This document shows, piece after piece, positions 47,206 to 56,463 of a DNA stretch of 64,000 nt. Below the pieces are notes generated by a model, which did no database searches, was not told the DNA's origin, and was given only the letters and a program-made list of their open reading frames with translations. Made by a program: the position numbers and the translations under genes. Numbering within the stretch: the stretch's first letter is position 1; the number at the start of each line of letters is the position of its first letter. Where the stretch lies: NCBI GenBank assembly GCA_003565155.1, contig PXDB01000035.1:17452-81451 (forward strand), read 5' to 3'. The DNA comes from Nitriliruptoraceae bacterium. Its GTDB lineage: Bacteria; Actinomycetota; Nitriliruptoria; Nitriliruptorales; Nitriliruptoraceae.

Positions 47206-49164
47206 GTGACCTCCTCCGCTGCATCGCACCTGCTGCCGGTCGGTGGCCACCCGCCGGAGACCGCGGAGTTCGACCGCGCGCTCCTCGATCTCATGGATGC
47301 GCACGTCGCGGTACTCCGCCTGGATGGCACCATCGAGACGGTCAACGCGGCGTGGGAACGCTTCTCAGAAGAGAACGGGGGTGATCCCTCGGCGACCGGT
47401 GTGGGCGTGAACTACCTCGATGTCTGCACGGAGGCGGCCACCGGCGATCACAGCGTCATCCCCGTGCTGCGCGGCCTGCGTAGGGTCCTCCGCGGCGCGG
47501 ACCGGGAGTTCTCGAGCGAGTACCCCTGCCACTCGCCGACGGTGCAACGATGGTTCCACGTCCGTGCGCGCCGTACGCGTGTCGGTGGGCTGGCCCGCGT
47601 CGTGGTGGTGCACCAGGACGTGTCCGAGAACCGACGGCTACAGGAAGATGTGCGGGCACGCTCGCTGCTGCTCGACGAGGTGGATGCTGCGGTCATCGCC
47701 ACCGACCTCGACGGTGTGGTCGAGCTGTGGAACAGCGACGCCGAACGCCTCTACGGCTGGACGGCCGAGGCAGCCGTCGGTCGGCCGTTGCGCGGGCTGT
47801 TGCAGGCTACCGAGCGGTTGGGCGCACCCCACGATGTCGTGACCGCGCTGTCCCGGAACGGCAAGTGGGAGGGGTTGCTGACCGTCACCCGCGCAGATGG
47901 CTCTCAAGTGCCGGTGGAGGCGCGGAGCACCTACGTCCACGATGGCGACGGGCTGCGTTCCGGGATCGTGAGCGTGAGCGTCGACCTGTCACTGCGGGTG
48001 GCGATGGAGGAGCAGCTCGCCCGTTCCAACCGGGAGCTGAAGGCCATCACCGACAGCATCGGTGATGGGCTCTGTGTGCTGGATGCTGACGGCCGCATCA
48101 CCTACATCAACCCGCGGGCCCAGCAGCTGCTGGACGCGTACGTGACGGAGGCTCTCGGGGTTCGCCTCACCAGGTGGATGCACCGGCCGGACGGCGCGCG
48201 CATCGACAACCTCACCGAGGTCGATCCGTCTGACCCGGCGGAGGCGTCGCTGCGCCGCAGCGACGGCAGCGACATCCCGGTCGAGTACGTGATGACGTCC
48301 ATGGTCGGTCGCAACGCGCATGACCCCGCGGGCTGGGTGGTGGTCTTCCGCGACATCAGCGAACGCCGCTGGCGCGAGGCACGCATCAGCCGTGAACTCG
48401 AGGAGACGCGCTGGATCGCACGGATCAGGGACGCGCTGGCTGAGGACGGCTTCGTTCTGTACAGCCAGCCCATATTCGATCTCGCCACTGAACAGGTGGT
48501 ACAGCACGAGCTGCTGGTGCGGATGCGCGACCCGGAGGACCCCGACAACATCATCCCACCCGGGCGGTTCCTCCCGATCGCCGAGGCGTTCGGTCTGGCT
48601 CGGGAGATCGACCGGTGGGTCCTGCGGCAGGGGCTCCGCGTGGCGGCCACCGGCATGGCCGTGCAACTGAACGTGTCGGCGACCTCGCTGGATGACACCA
48701 CGCTCCCGCACCTGATCGAGCAGCTGCTCGCCGAGACCGGTGCCGATCCCAAGCTCGTGGTCTTCGAGATCACGGAGACCGCGCTGGTCGACAGCACGGA
48801 ACACGCGATCTCCTTCGCGCAGCGGGTCAACGCGCTCGGGTGTGCCCTCGCCCTCGACGATTTCGGGACCGGCTACGGCGGCTTCACCTACCTCAAGCAG
48901 CTGCCCATCGACGAGCTGAAGATCGACATGGAGTTCGTCCGCGACGCGACCACCAACCCGGCGAGCCGTCACGTCATCGACGCGGTCGTCAGCCTGGCGC
49001 GCGCCTTCGGGGTCAGAACGGGCGCCGAGGGGGTCGAGGATCAGCCCACCCTACAACTGCTGCGGGCGTTGGACGTCGATCTCGCCCAGGGCTATCTGCT
49101 GGGACGTCCGGCACCGCTGGACCCGGAAGTCACTCGACGAATGCAGGAGAGGCCCACCCCATGA
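47206..49164 (+). CDS. PAS/PAC multi-sensor EAL-domain protein (c-di-GMP phosphodiesterase)
   Basis: PAS motifs (VIATDLDGVVELWNSDAERLYGW; LCVLDADGRITYINPRAQQLL), EAL: FVLYSQPIFDLATEQVVQHELLVRM, LNVSATSL, FEITETA, ALDDFGTGYGGFTYLKQLPIDELKIDMEFV, QGYLLGRPAP. Confidence 0.92.
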   Translation: MTSSAASHLLPVGGHPPETAEFDRALLDLMDAHVAVLRLDGTIETVNAAWERFSEENGGDPSATGVGVNYLDVCTEAATGDHSVIPVLRGLRRVLRGADREFSSEYPCHSPTVQRWFHVRARRTRVGGLARVVVVHQDVSENRRLQEDVRARSLLLDEVDAAVIATDLDGVVELWNSDAERLYGWTAEAAVGRPLRGLLQATERLGAPHDVVTALSRNGKWEGLLTVTRADGSQVPVEARSTYVHDGDGLRSGIVSVSVDLSLRVAMEEQLARSNRELKAITDSIGDGLCVLDADGRITYINPRAQQLLDAYVTEALGVRLTRWMHRPDGARIDNLTEVDPSDPAEASLRRSDGSDIPVEYVMTSMVGRNAHDPAGWVVVFRDISERRWREARISRELEETRWIARIRDALAEDGFVLYSQPIFDLATEQVVQHELLVRMRDPEDPDNIIPPGRFLPIAEAFGLAREIDRWVLRQGLRVAATGMAVQLNVSATSLDDTTLPHLIEQLLAETGADPKLVVFEITETALVDSTEHAISFAQRVNALGCALALDDFGTGYGGFTYLKQLPIDELKIDMEFVRDATTNPASRHVIDAVVSLARAFGVRTGAEGVEDQPTLQLLRALDVDLAQGYLLGRPAPLDPEVTRRMQERPTP

Positions 49165-49697
49165 GCGTCGACCAGCGTGGCGAACCGGCCCAGCCCGTGG
49201 ATCCGGGTATCGAGGGTCAGGAGGACCTCGACCGCGACCAGGCGATCCTGGATCTCGACCAGGCGGTCGCCGATCGCGAACAGCATCTCAGCGATGTCGA
49301 ACGCGGCCACGCCGACCGCCAGCAGCGTGACCTCGACGACGACACCGAGGTGACCCCGACCGGCCGTGCCAGGCGCCAGACGCGCATCTCCGCCGCCCAG
49401 CAGCGGCGCGACGCGCAGGACACGGCCCTGGAGTCGGCACAGCACGCGCGTGATCGCAGGCAGTCCCTGCTCGATGCACAGCAGGACGCGCTCGACACCC
49501 ACTACTACGGCCCGCTGACCGTCGAGAGCCATCAGGCCCTGGAGCGCCGCGCGCTTGCGGCCGAACAGCGCGCCGCGGCGGCCGAGGAGCGAGCGACCGC
49601 AGCCCTGCGTCGGGCCGAGGCGGCGCGGGAGCGGGCCGCGGTTCGGGTCGAGCACCTCACCGGCCGTAGCGATGGGGAGGCGCCAACCGCCGGTTGA
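49161..49697 (+). CDS. Coiled-coil-rich hypothetical protein, translationally coupled to the EAL protein
   Basis: ATGA overlap; long Glu/Ala/Arg/Gln heptad-like segments (ALAAEQRAAAAEERATAALRRAEAARERAAVRVE). Confidence 0.8.
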   Translation: MSVDQRGEPAQPVDPGIEGQEDLDRDQAILDLDQAVADREQHLSDVERGHADRQQRDLDDDTEVTPTGRARRQTRISAAQQRRDAQDTALESAQHARDRRQSLLDAQQDALDTHYYGPLTVESHQALERRALAAEQRAAAAEERATAALRRAEAARERAAVRVEHLTGRSDGEAPTAG

Positions 49698-49752
49698 GGG
49701 CCCGTGTGTCGACGCTGGTAGCGACGCGACCGGCCCCCTGGCCGGAGTCGGG

Positions 49753-51441
49753 CTAGCTCTCCACCCCCGGTACGGTCCGTGCGATGCGCTTGGCGAAGGT
49801 GTAGATGCGGCGCAGCGATTCGATCGTCTCCGTACCACGCGCGTAGGCCTCGACGCGGGCAGGTGCTTCCGCGGACATGCGGGTCGCGTGATGGGCAGCG
49901 GCGGTCGCAAGGAGCTGGTTGACCTCCGGCTTGGCCTTCAGCACCTCCCGCGCGCGCTCCGCGTCCTCCTCGGAGAAGGCCTCCATGGAGCGCTGCAGCA
50001 TCTGCGACATCTTGGCGTGGAAGTCGGTGACCACCTCCTGGGTCTCCTCGCTGACGGGGACACCCTCCTCGATGCGGCGCAGCCCGATGCGCACCAGTTC
50101 GCTCTCCACGATGTCGCCCACGAGCTCGAGGTAGCTGGTGACCTCCATCAGTGCCTGGAGCTCCTCGGCTTCCGCCTCGGTGAGTCGGTCGTCGCTGATC
50201 TGGCGGAGGTAGGCGAGGATGGCGTCGTTGAGGTCGTCGATCTCGTCATCCCCGTCGGCGAGGGCGGTCAGTTGGGCCGTGTCACCGGTGAGCACCGTGG
50301 GCACGGAACGGTCCACCTGGTCCTGCACGCGGCGGCCCATCCGGGCGATCTCCTTCCGGGCCAGGTCGAGGGCGATCGTCGGGGTCTCCAGCACGGCGAC
50401 GTCGAGGTACTTGGGTTCCACCCCCACCTCGGACGGCCTGAGCGGCACCAGCCGCTCCACGAGCGCGGCCAGCCTGCGGGTGAAGGGCAGGAACAGCAGC
50501 AGCATGCCGGACTTGGCGATGGTGTAGGCGTTCGCGATCTGGCGGGGTGCCTCCTGCGATAGCCGTGCCTGCCCCTCCAACCCCTCGGCACTCGGGGAGA
50601 TGGCCGTGGAGAGCGCCGCGATCTGGTCGATCAGGAACAGCATCAGGGTCACGCCGATGACGTTGAACACCACGTGGACCAGCCCGGCCCTGAGCGCAAC
50701 GGGCGGCCGGCCGATCGTGGCCAGCATCGTGGTCACCGCGGTGCCGAGCGACGCACCCAGCGCGATGGCGATGCCGGTCTCCAGGGGCACCAGACCCTGG
50801 CTGGCCATCACGATGATGATGCCGATGGTTGCCGAGGAGGACTGGATCACCGCGGTGAAGGCCGCTCCGATCAGGACCCCGGGCAGCGGCCCCCGTTCCG
50901 TGGCCATCAGGCTGAGGAAGGGCTCGTAGTCCTGCAGGGGTGCCATCGCGCTCTGCATCACCCCCATGCCGAGGAAGAGGATGCCGAGCCCGGCGACCGC
51001 CGTCCCGAGCTGGCGGATCTGCTCCTTCCGGCCGATGAACTCCGCCAGCACGCCGCCGGCGATCATCGCGAGCGCGTAGCTGACCACGTCGAAGGCGATG
51101 ATCTGCGCGGTGATGGTCGTACCGACGTTCGCGCCGATGATCACCCCGACCGACTGCACCAGGGTGAGCAGCCCCGCGGAGAGGAAGCCGATCACCAGCA
51201 CCATCGTCACGGTGGAGGATTGGATCGTGGCGGTGACCAGCATGCCCGTTGCCACACCCGTGAACCGGTTGCCCGACATCCGTGCCAGCACCCGGCTGAG
51301 CGAGGTCCCCGCCAGCCCCTTCAGCCCGGAGGTGACCCCGTTCATGCCGTGGAGGAACAGGGCGAGGCCGCCGGCGAAGCCCATCAACATGAGCCCGAGG
51401 GGGAGCTCACCCGAGCTCGTCATCGCCACGTCATTCAGCAT
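49753..51441 (-). CDS. Na/Pi cotransporter family (NptA-like) protein with PhoU-like C-terminal region
   Basis: GLALFLHGMNGVTSGLKGLAG...GMLVTATIQSSTVTMVLVIGF...TAVIQSSSATIGIIIVMA; QSSS/QSST repeat motifs. Confidence 0.93.
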   Translation of the reverse strand: MLNDVAMTSSGELPLGLMLMGFAGGLALFLHGMNGVTSGLKGLAGTSLSRVLARMSGNRFTGVATGMLVTATIQSSTVTMVLVIGFLSAGLLTLVQSVGVIIGANVGTTITAQIIAFDVVSYALAMIAGGVLAEFIGRKEQIRQLGTAVAGLGILFLGMGVMQSAMAPLQDYEPFLSLMATERGPLPGVLIGAAFTAVIQSSSATIGIIIVMASQGLVPLETGIAIALGASLGTAVTTMLATIGRPPVALRAGLVHVVFNVIGVTLMLFLIDQIAALSTAISPSAEGLEGQARLSQEAPRQIANAYTIAKSGMLLLFLPFTRRLAALVERLVPLRPSEVGVEPKYLDVAVLETPTIALDLARKEIARMGRRVQDQVDRSVPTVLTGDTAQLTALADGDDEIDDLNDAILAYLRQISDDRLTEAEAEELQALMEVTSYLELVGDIVESELVRIGLRRIEEGVPVSEETQEVVTDFHAKMSQMLQRSMEAFSEEDAERAREVLKAKPEVNQLLATAAAHHATRMSAEAPARVEAYARGTETIESLRRIYTFAKRIARTVPGVES

Positions 51442-51813
51442 CCCGACTCCTCCCCTTCACCGACAGTTCACCTCGTCCCAGCGGGCACAGTAGGCGTTCG
51501 ATCCGGTCGGATGGCGAGATCCGGTCGAGGTGCTGGGGGATCCGGGTGGCGAGCGCATCTCCTGCCGGTCCGGGGTCGGGTTCCCGCAGGAGGGCGGTAG
51601 CGGCGCAGGTGGCCCCGTGCTCCAGCTGCGGTCCGTGGTGGAGAGCGGCACCGGTCGGCGAGTAGGGGTTGGAACCTGTTCTGCGGCGACCATGGGAGCT
51701 ACGGTGACGCCCGGCACGCGCGGGACGCTGGACCGCTCTGCCGATGTGGGTCCCGGTCCGATCCGTCGGGATGCCTGGTTGACCGCTGCGAGATCGATAC
51801 GAGGTGAGAGCTC

Positions 51814-53115
51814 ATGCGCCGCTCGACGCTGCTACTGCTCGGGGTCGCCGCTCTGGTACTCGCGGCCTGCGAGATCCGGACCGACTACGACATGTTCGTC
51901 GACGGTGACTCCTCGGCCATGCTGGTCTTCGATATCACCTACGACGGCGAGGCTGCCCAGCTGTTCGGACCCGCGGAGCAGTTCCTCGAGGACGAGATCG
52001 AGGAGGACGTCGGGGAGGAGATCGATGGGGTCACCCTGCTCTCCGCGGAGGCAGACAGTTCCGACCCCGACGAGCAACGGGTCACGGCCACCTTCGAAGC
52101 CGAGGACGGTGACGCCTTCGACCGACTCGTGGACGATCTGTTCCCCGGGTCCTCCTTCGTCAACACCGAGGGCGACACCTGGGAGCTGAACCTCCGCCCG
52201 GACGAGGATGTCGCGGAGGACTTCGATGACGAGTTCCCGCTCGACGAGTTCGGGCTGGACTTCATCAGCGGTGAGGTCCGCCTGAACCACGAGGGGTCCC
52301 AGGTCTCGATGAGCGGTGGCGAGTCGGGCGACGGGAACCTCGTGCTGTGGGACCCCTACGGTCCTGACTCCCTCGAGATCGTCATGGACCTCTCGGGCGA
52401 CACGCCTCCGGCCGCTGCCGAGGAGGCGGAGGAGCCGGCGGAGGAGCCGGAAGAGGTCGAGGACCCCGCGGACGAGGCCGAGGAGCCCGAAGAGGAGGAG
52501 GTCGAGGAGCCCGCCGAGGAAGCGGAGGACGACCTCGCCGAGGAGGACGGTGACCCCGCTGCAGCGGTGGGAGAGGATGACGACGGCATCTCCACGCTGG
52601 TGCTCGTCGCGCTGGCCGTCGGTGTCCTGCTGCTGCTCCTGCTCATCATCTTCCTCGTGGTCCGTAGCCGCGGGAAGAAGCAGCAGGCCGACGCAGCCGC
52701 GCAGGAGCCGGTCGGTGCTGGCGTCGGTGCCGGCGCCGCGGGCGGAACATGGGAGCAGCAGGGCACGGACCAGTGGGGCCAGAACCAGTACGGCCAGCAG
52801 CAGTACGCCCCGGGTTGGGACCAGCAGCAGGCTGGGCAGTGGGAGCAGCCGCAGCAGCCCCCGGGCCAGTGGGACCAGACCCAGGCCATGCAGCCGCCCG
52901 CCACGTCCTCGGACCAGCCGCAGGCTGGGCAGTGGGACCAGCCGCAGTCCGGTGCTGCGCGGTCACCGGAGGATAAGGCGCCGCCGACCGACCCCCAGCC
53001 GCGTGGCGGGCCCCCGTCGGCCCCGCCCCCAACGCCAGGGGAGTCCCGCACGCCGCCTCAGGACGACGGGCGTGCACAGCCACCACAGCCACCCCCGCCG
53101 CCACCGTCCGGCTGA
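51814..53115 (+). CDS. LppM-like lipoprotein with acidic linker, TM helix and Q/W/P-rich C-terminal tail
   Basis: Lipobox LVLAACEIRTDYDMFVDGDSSAMLVFDITYDGE; EEAEEPAEEPEEVEDPADEAEEPEEEEVEEPAEEAEDD; TM LVLVALAVGVLLLLLLIIFLVV; tail QWGQNQYGQQQYAPGWDQQQAGQWEQPQQPPGQWDQ. Confidence 0.83.
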   Translation: MRRSTLLLLGVAALVLAACEIRTDYDMFVDGDSSAMLVFDITYDGEAAQLFGPAEQFLEDEIEEDVGEEIDGVTLLSAEADSSDPDEQRVTATFEAEDGDAFDRLVDDLFPGSSFVNTEGDTWELNLRPDEDVAEDFDDEFPLDEFGLDFISGEVRLNHEGSQVSMSGGESGDGNLVLWDPYGPDSLEIVMDLSGDTPPAAAEEAEEPAEEPEEVEDPADEAEEPEEEEVEEPAEEAEDDLAEEDGDPAAAVGEDDDGISTLVLVALAVGVLLLLLLIIFLVVRSRGKKQQADAAAQEPVGAGVGAGAAGGTWEQQGTDQWGQNQYGQQQYAPGWDQQQAGQWEQPQQPPGQWDQTQAMQPPATSSDQPQAGQWDQPQSGAARSPEDKAPPTDPQPRGGPPSAPPPTPGESRTPPQDDGRAQPPQPPPPPPSG

Positions 53116-53135
53116 CCCGGGCTGTCACGCTCACC

Positions 53136-53190
53136 GCGCCGTCGTCCCGGTGACTGCGGCTCGCTGCGCCGTCGTCCCGGTGAGCGCGGC
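53136..53190. repeat. 30-bp imperfect tandem duplication
   Basis: gcgccgtcgtcccggtgactgcggctcgct / gcgccgtcgtcccggtgagcgcggct. Confidence 0.8.
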
Positions 53191-53209
53191 TGATCGCGCA
53201 CCACCCCGA

Positions 53210-54586
53210 TCAGCCCGCCGGCTCCCCCACGGCGTCGAGGATGCCGGCGAGCATCGGCTCCAGGCCCCACTCGACCCCGCTGAAGGCGCCGCTGAACCCC
53301 AGCCGCACCACCACCAAACCCGCAGAGGGGATCACCACCACCTGCTGGCCCTCGTTGCCGGACGCCCACGCGGCGTCAGCTGGCGCGCTCGGCATGCGCA
53401 GGTCGCCATCGGGGCCCTCGTTCAGCCACCACTGGTAGCCGTAGGGGGTGTCGACGGCCTGTTCGACGGGCGTGAAGGAGTCCTCGACCCACCCCTCCGG
53501 CAGGATGCGCTCGCCCTCCCACACCCCGTCGTCGAGGTAGAGCTGACCGAACCTGGCCCAGTCCCGCGCCGTGGCGTAGAGGAAGGACGAGCAGACCAGC
53601 CCGCCGGACTCGTCCGCCTCGAGCACCGCGCTGGTCATCCCCAGCGGCACGAAGAGACGTTCGTGGGCCAGCTCCACCCCGGCATCGCCGGCCTCCTGCA
53701 GCACGTCGCACAGGATGTTGGTGGTGCCCGAGGAGTAGGACCAGTGTGACCCAGGGGCGTGGGCCAGGGGCTGGCCCGCCGCGAAAGCGCCGACATCGCC
53801 TGGGCGGAACAGCATCTCGGTCGCGTCGGTCCCGGGGTCGTACACCTCCTCGAAGGTCAGCCCGTCGGTCATCGTCAGCAGGTGCTCGACGGTGATCGCG
53901 GACCGCTGGTCCACCTCCCAGCCGGGACGTGCCACCTCGTCGTCGAGGTCGAGCTCACCGGCCTCGACCGCGACACCGGCCAGGGCGGAGGCCACGGACT
54001 TGGCCATCGACCAGCCCAGCAGCGGGGTGGCGGCGTCGAAGCCGTCCCCGTAGCGCTCCGCCAGCAGCTGGCCGTCGCGGGCGACGACCACCGCGCGGGT
54101 GTTGCGTCGGCGGCCGTCGGGGTCGTCCTCGGTGAAGGCGAGGTCGATCGCGTCGTCCAGCGCCGCCGCGTCGACGTCGTCCGGCAACTCGGGCAGGGGG
54201 CCGTCGCCGACGGGCCACGGCGCGTCGCCGTCGTCATGGGTGACGCGTGCGAAGCCGGCGGGCGACGGCGGTTGCTCCGCCAGGGTGCAGCCGGTCGCCT
54301 CGTCGTGGTAGGCAGTGGAGGCCCACAAGCCGAGCAGGGACGCGCGTAGCGCCCTCGGCTCCTCCTCGGTGCGCAAGCGCAGGAAGGGCACCAGCGGGTT
54401 GTCGGGGAGGTCGCCTTCGGCGTCCTCGAGCGACCGGTCGGCGACGTACACCGCGGAGCAGGCGATCTTCGCGGCGTAGCCCGTCGCGATCGGAGCGATG
54501 GGGCCGAGGTAGAGGGCCACGCCACCGGCGGCGAGCGCCAGCACGGCCGCGGTGCTGAAGAGCGCGACGCGTCGTTTCCCTGTCAT
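53210..54586 (-). CDS. Serine hydrolase, beta-lactamase/penicillin-binding family (class C-like)
   Basis: LLGWSMAKSVASALAGVAVEAGELDLDDEV (SxxK), WSYSSGTTNIL (YSS), EHLLTMTDGLTF. Confidence 0.9.
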   Translation of the reverse strand: MTGKRRVALFSTAAVLALAAGGVALYLGPIAPIATGYAAKIACSAVYVADRSLEDAEGDLPDNPLVPFLRLRTEEEPRALRASLLGLWASTAYHDEATGCTLAEQPPSPAGFARVTHDDGDAPWPVGDGPLPELPDDVDAAALDDAIDLAFTEDDPDGRRRNTRAVVVARDGQLLAERYGDGFDAATPLLGWSMAKSVASALAGVAVEAGELDLDDEVARPGWEVDQRSAITVEHLLTMTDGLTFEEVYDPGTDATEMLFRPGDVGAFAAGQPLAHAPGSHWSYSSGTTNILCDVLQEAGDAGVELAHERLFVPLGMTSAVLEADESGGLVCSSFLYATARDWARFGQLYLDDGVWEGERILPEGWVEDSFTPVEQAVDTPYGYQWWLNEGPDGDLRMPSAPADAAWASGNEGQQVVVIPSAGLVVVRLGFSGAFSGVEWGLEPMLAGILDAVGEPAG

Positions 54587-54650
54587 GGTGCCTCCCGTAC
54601 TCCATGGCGTGGCCCGCGCAGGCGATGGTGGTCGGCTGGTGTGGGCTGGT

Positions 54651-54811
54651 GGTCGTGCTGTGTGACGGCCGGTCGGTGACGGTGGTCGTATCGGCTGTCG
54701 GCCGGTCGGCGACGGCGGTCGTGCTGTGTGACGGCCGGTCGGTGACGGTGGTCGTGCCGGCTGCCAGCCGGTCGGCGACGGCGGTCGCGTCCTATGTCAG
54801 CCGTCCCGGCC
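54651..54811. repeat. 33-bp tandem repeat, 4 full copies plus partial, with 66-bp higher-order alternation
   Basis: ggtcgtgctgtgtgacggccggtcggtgacggt / ggtcgtatcggctgtcggccggtcggcgacggc, then the same two-unit pattern again; partial copy runs into the 3' end of the MFS gene. Confidence 0.93.
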
Positions 54812-56086
54812 GAGCTCCGCCTCGCGGCGGGCGAGCTCCTCGGGTGACGCCGGCAGCAGCTTCTGGCCGCGCCGGAGCAGCACGAAGCCCAGTGCGTAGG
54901 CCCCGGCGGCGCCGTAGAACATCGACTCGTCGCCGAACAGGTCCATGACCGCGCCGATCACCGGTGAGCCGAACATCTGGCCGACCATCGTGAACAGGTA
55001 GTACATCCCGATGTAGAACCCGATCCGGTTGCGGCCGCCGAGGTCGGCGATCAGCGGCATCGCCTGCACGTTGACCAGCGCCCACGCCAGCCCACCGATC
55101 ACGAACACCACCATGAGCACCGTCACGTCCCGGATCTGGGCGGCGACGATGAAGATCACCGGGATCGAGCCGAGCCCGATGAGCATCGTCGGGATCTTGC
55201 CGAGCTTGGTGCCGATGGCGCCGGCTGCCAGGGCCGCCACCAGGAACGCGCCGGCGAAGGTGGTGAGGATGAAGGCCGCCCGACCCGGGGTCAGGCCCAG
55301 CACGTTCACCCCGTACAGCGGGAACAACGCGTCCAGGCCGGCGAAACCGATGTAGTAGGCGAGCATGGCGGCCAGCAGGTAGAACTGCCCGCGGTTCGGC
55401 CGCTGCAGCAGGACCTTGAACCCGCCGACCACATCCGCCAGGGGCGCAGGGCGCCGGTCGTCGACGTTGTCGACGTAGGGAGGGTGCCGGTCGGCCTTGC
55501 GGTAGACGATGACACCGGTGGCCAGCAGCACGCCCGCCCCGATGCCGAAGGTCAGCTGCGGGTCGATGTCGTACAGCAGGCTCAGCCCTGCGAAGGTGAC
55601 CAGGGTGCCGATCCCGCCCATCAGGTTGATGATGCCGTTCCCCGCGGAGCGCTTCTCCGGCGGGGTGTGATCCGGCATCAGGCTGATGACCGGGCCGCGG
55701 TAGGTGTGCATCGCGAGGGTGAACAGGATCTCTATGACGATCAGCGTCCAAAGAGCGGCTGAGGCCCAGGGGATCGCGAAGAACGTCAGCGCTGCAACGG
55801 GGACCGCCACCACGATGAAGGGCAGCCGTCGCCCGAGGCGGTGGTTCATGCGGTCGGACCACGCGCCGATCACGGGGATCAGCAGCAGCCCGAGGAGGTT
55901 GTCGGTGCTCATCAGCAGCCCGATGAGCGTGCGGCTGGCGATGAACTCCTCGTACATGATCGGGACGAAGGCGTTGTAGGCGCTGTTGACCAGCATGACG
56001 CCGAGGAACCCGGACCCGATCCACCAGATCTGCGCGTAGGAGAAGCGCTCCTCCGCGTCGGTGGCTGCCGCCTGCGTCTCCGCCAT
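54797..56086 (-). CDS. MFS transporter (SLC45/GPH-like)
   Basis: RTLIGLLMSTDNLLGLLLIPVIGAWSDRMNHRLGRRLPFI; about 12 TM. Confidence 0.9.
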   Translation of the reverse strand: MAETQAAATDAEERFSYAQIWWIGSGFLGVMLVNSAYNAFVPIMYEEFIASRTLIGLLMSTDNLLGLLLIPVIGAWSDRMNHRLGRRLPFIVVAVPVAALTFFAIPWASAALWTLIVIEILFTLAMHTYRGPVISLMPDHTPPEKRSAGNGIINLMGGIGTLVTFAGLSLLYDIDPQLTFGIGAGVLLATGVIVYRKADRHPPYVDNVDDRRPAPLADVVGGFKVLLQRPNRGQFYLLAAMLAYYIGFAGLDALFPLYGVNVLGLTPGRAAFILTTFAGAFLVAALAAGAIGTKLGKIPTMLIGLGSIPVIFIVAAQIRDVTVLMVVFVIGGLAWALVNVQAMPLIADLGGRNRIGFYIGMYYLFTMVGQMFGSPVIGAVMDLFGDESMFYGAAGAYALGFVLLRRGQKLLPASPEELARREAELGRDG

Positions 56087-56463
56087 GTCCGCTCCCTGTT
56101 CCCGCCCCGTCCACCCGGGCCGTCCCGTTCCCGTGCGCGCTGCTGATGCGCGGACGACACGCTGGTGGGCCGGGTGCAGCGCACCACCGGTGTCCGGTCA
56201 GGGAACCGTAACCGGCGGACCACATGTCGTGGGTGTCGTCCAAGCGCCGCCGGGTTACGGCATGGTCAGCCGCAGGTTGCCGGCGCGCCTTCCGGGCGGC
56301 CCACCCGCGTGGGGTCGGTCGTCGTCGACGTTGCCGGACCAGGTGAGCGTGCCCGGTGTCCTGCCACGGCCGTTCGCTGCGGCATCCGGCCTCGTCGGCC
56401 GCCCGCGGGTGCGTACCCTCGAACGTGCAGAACAGGCGCTGCCGCCGAAGTGCTGGAGCCGAG

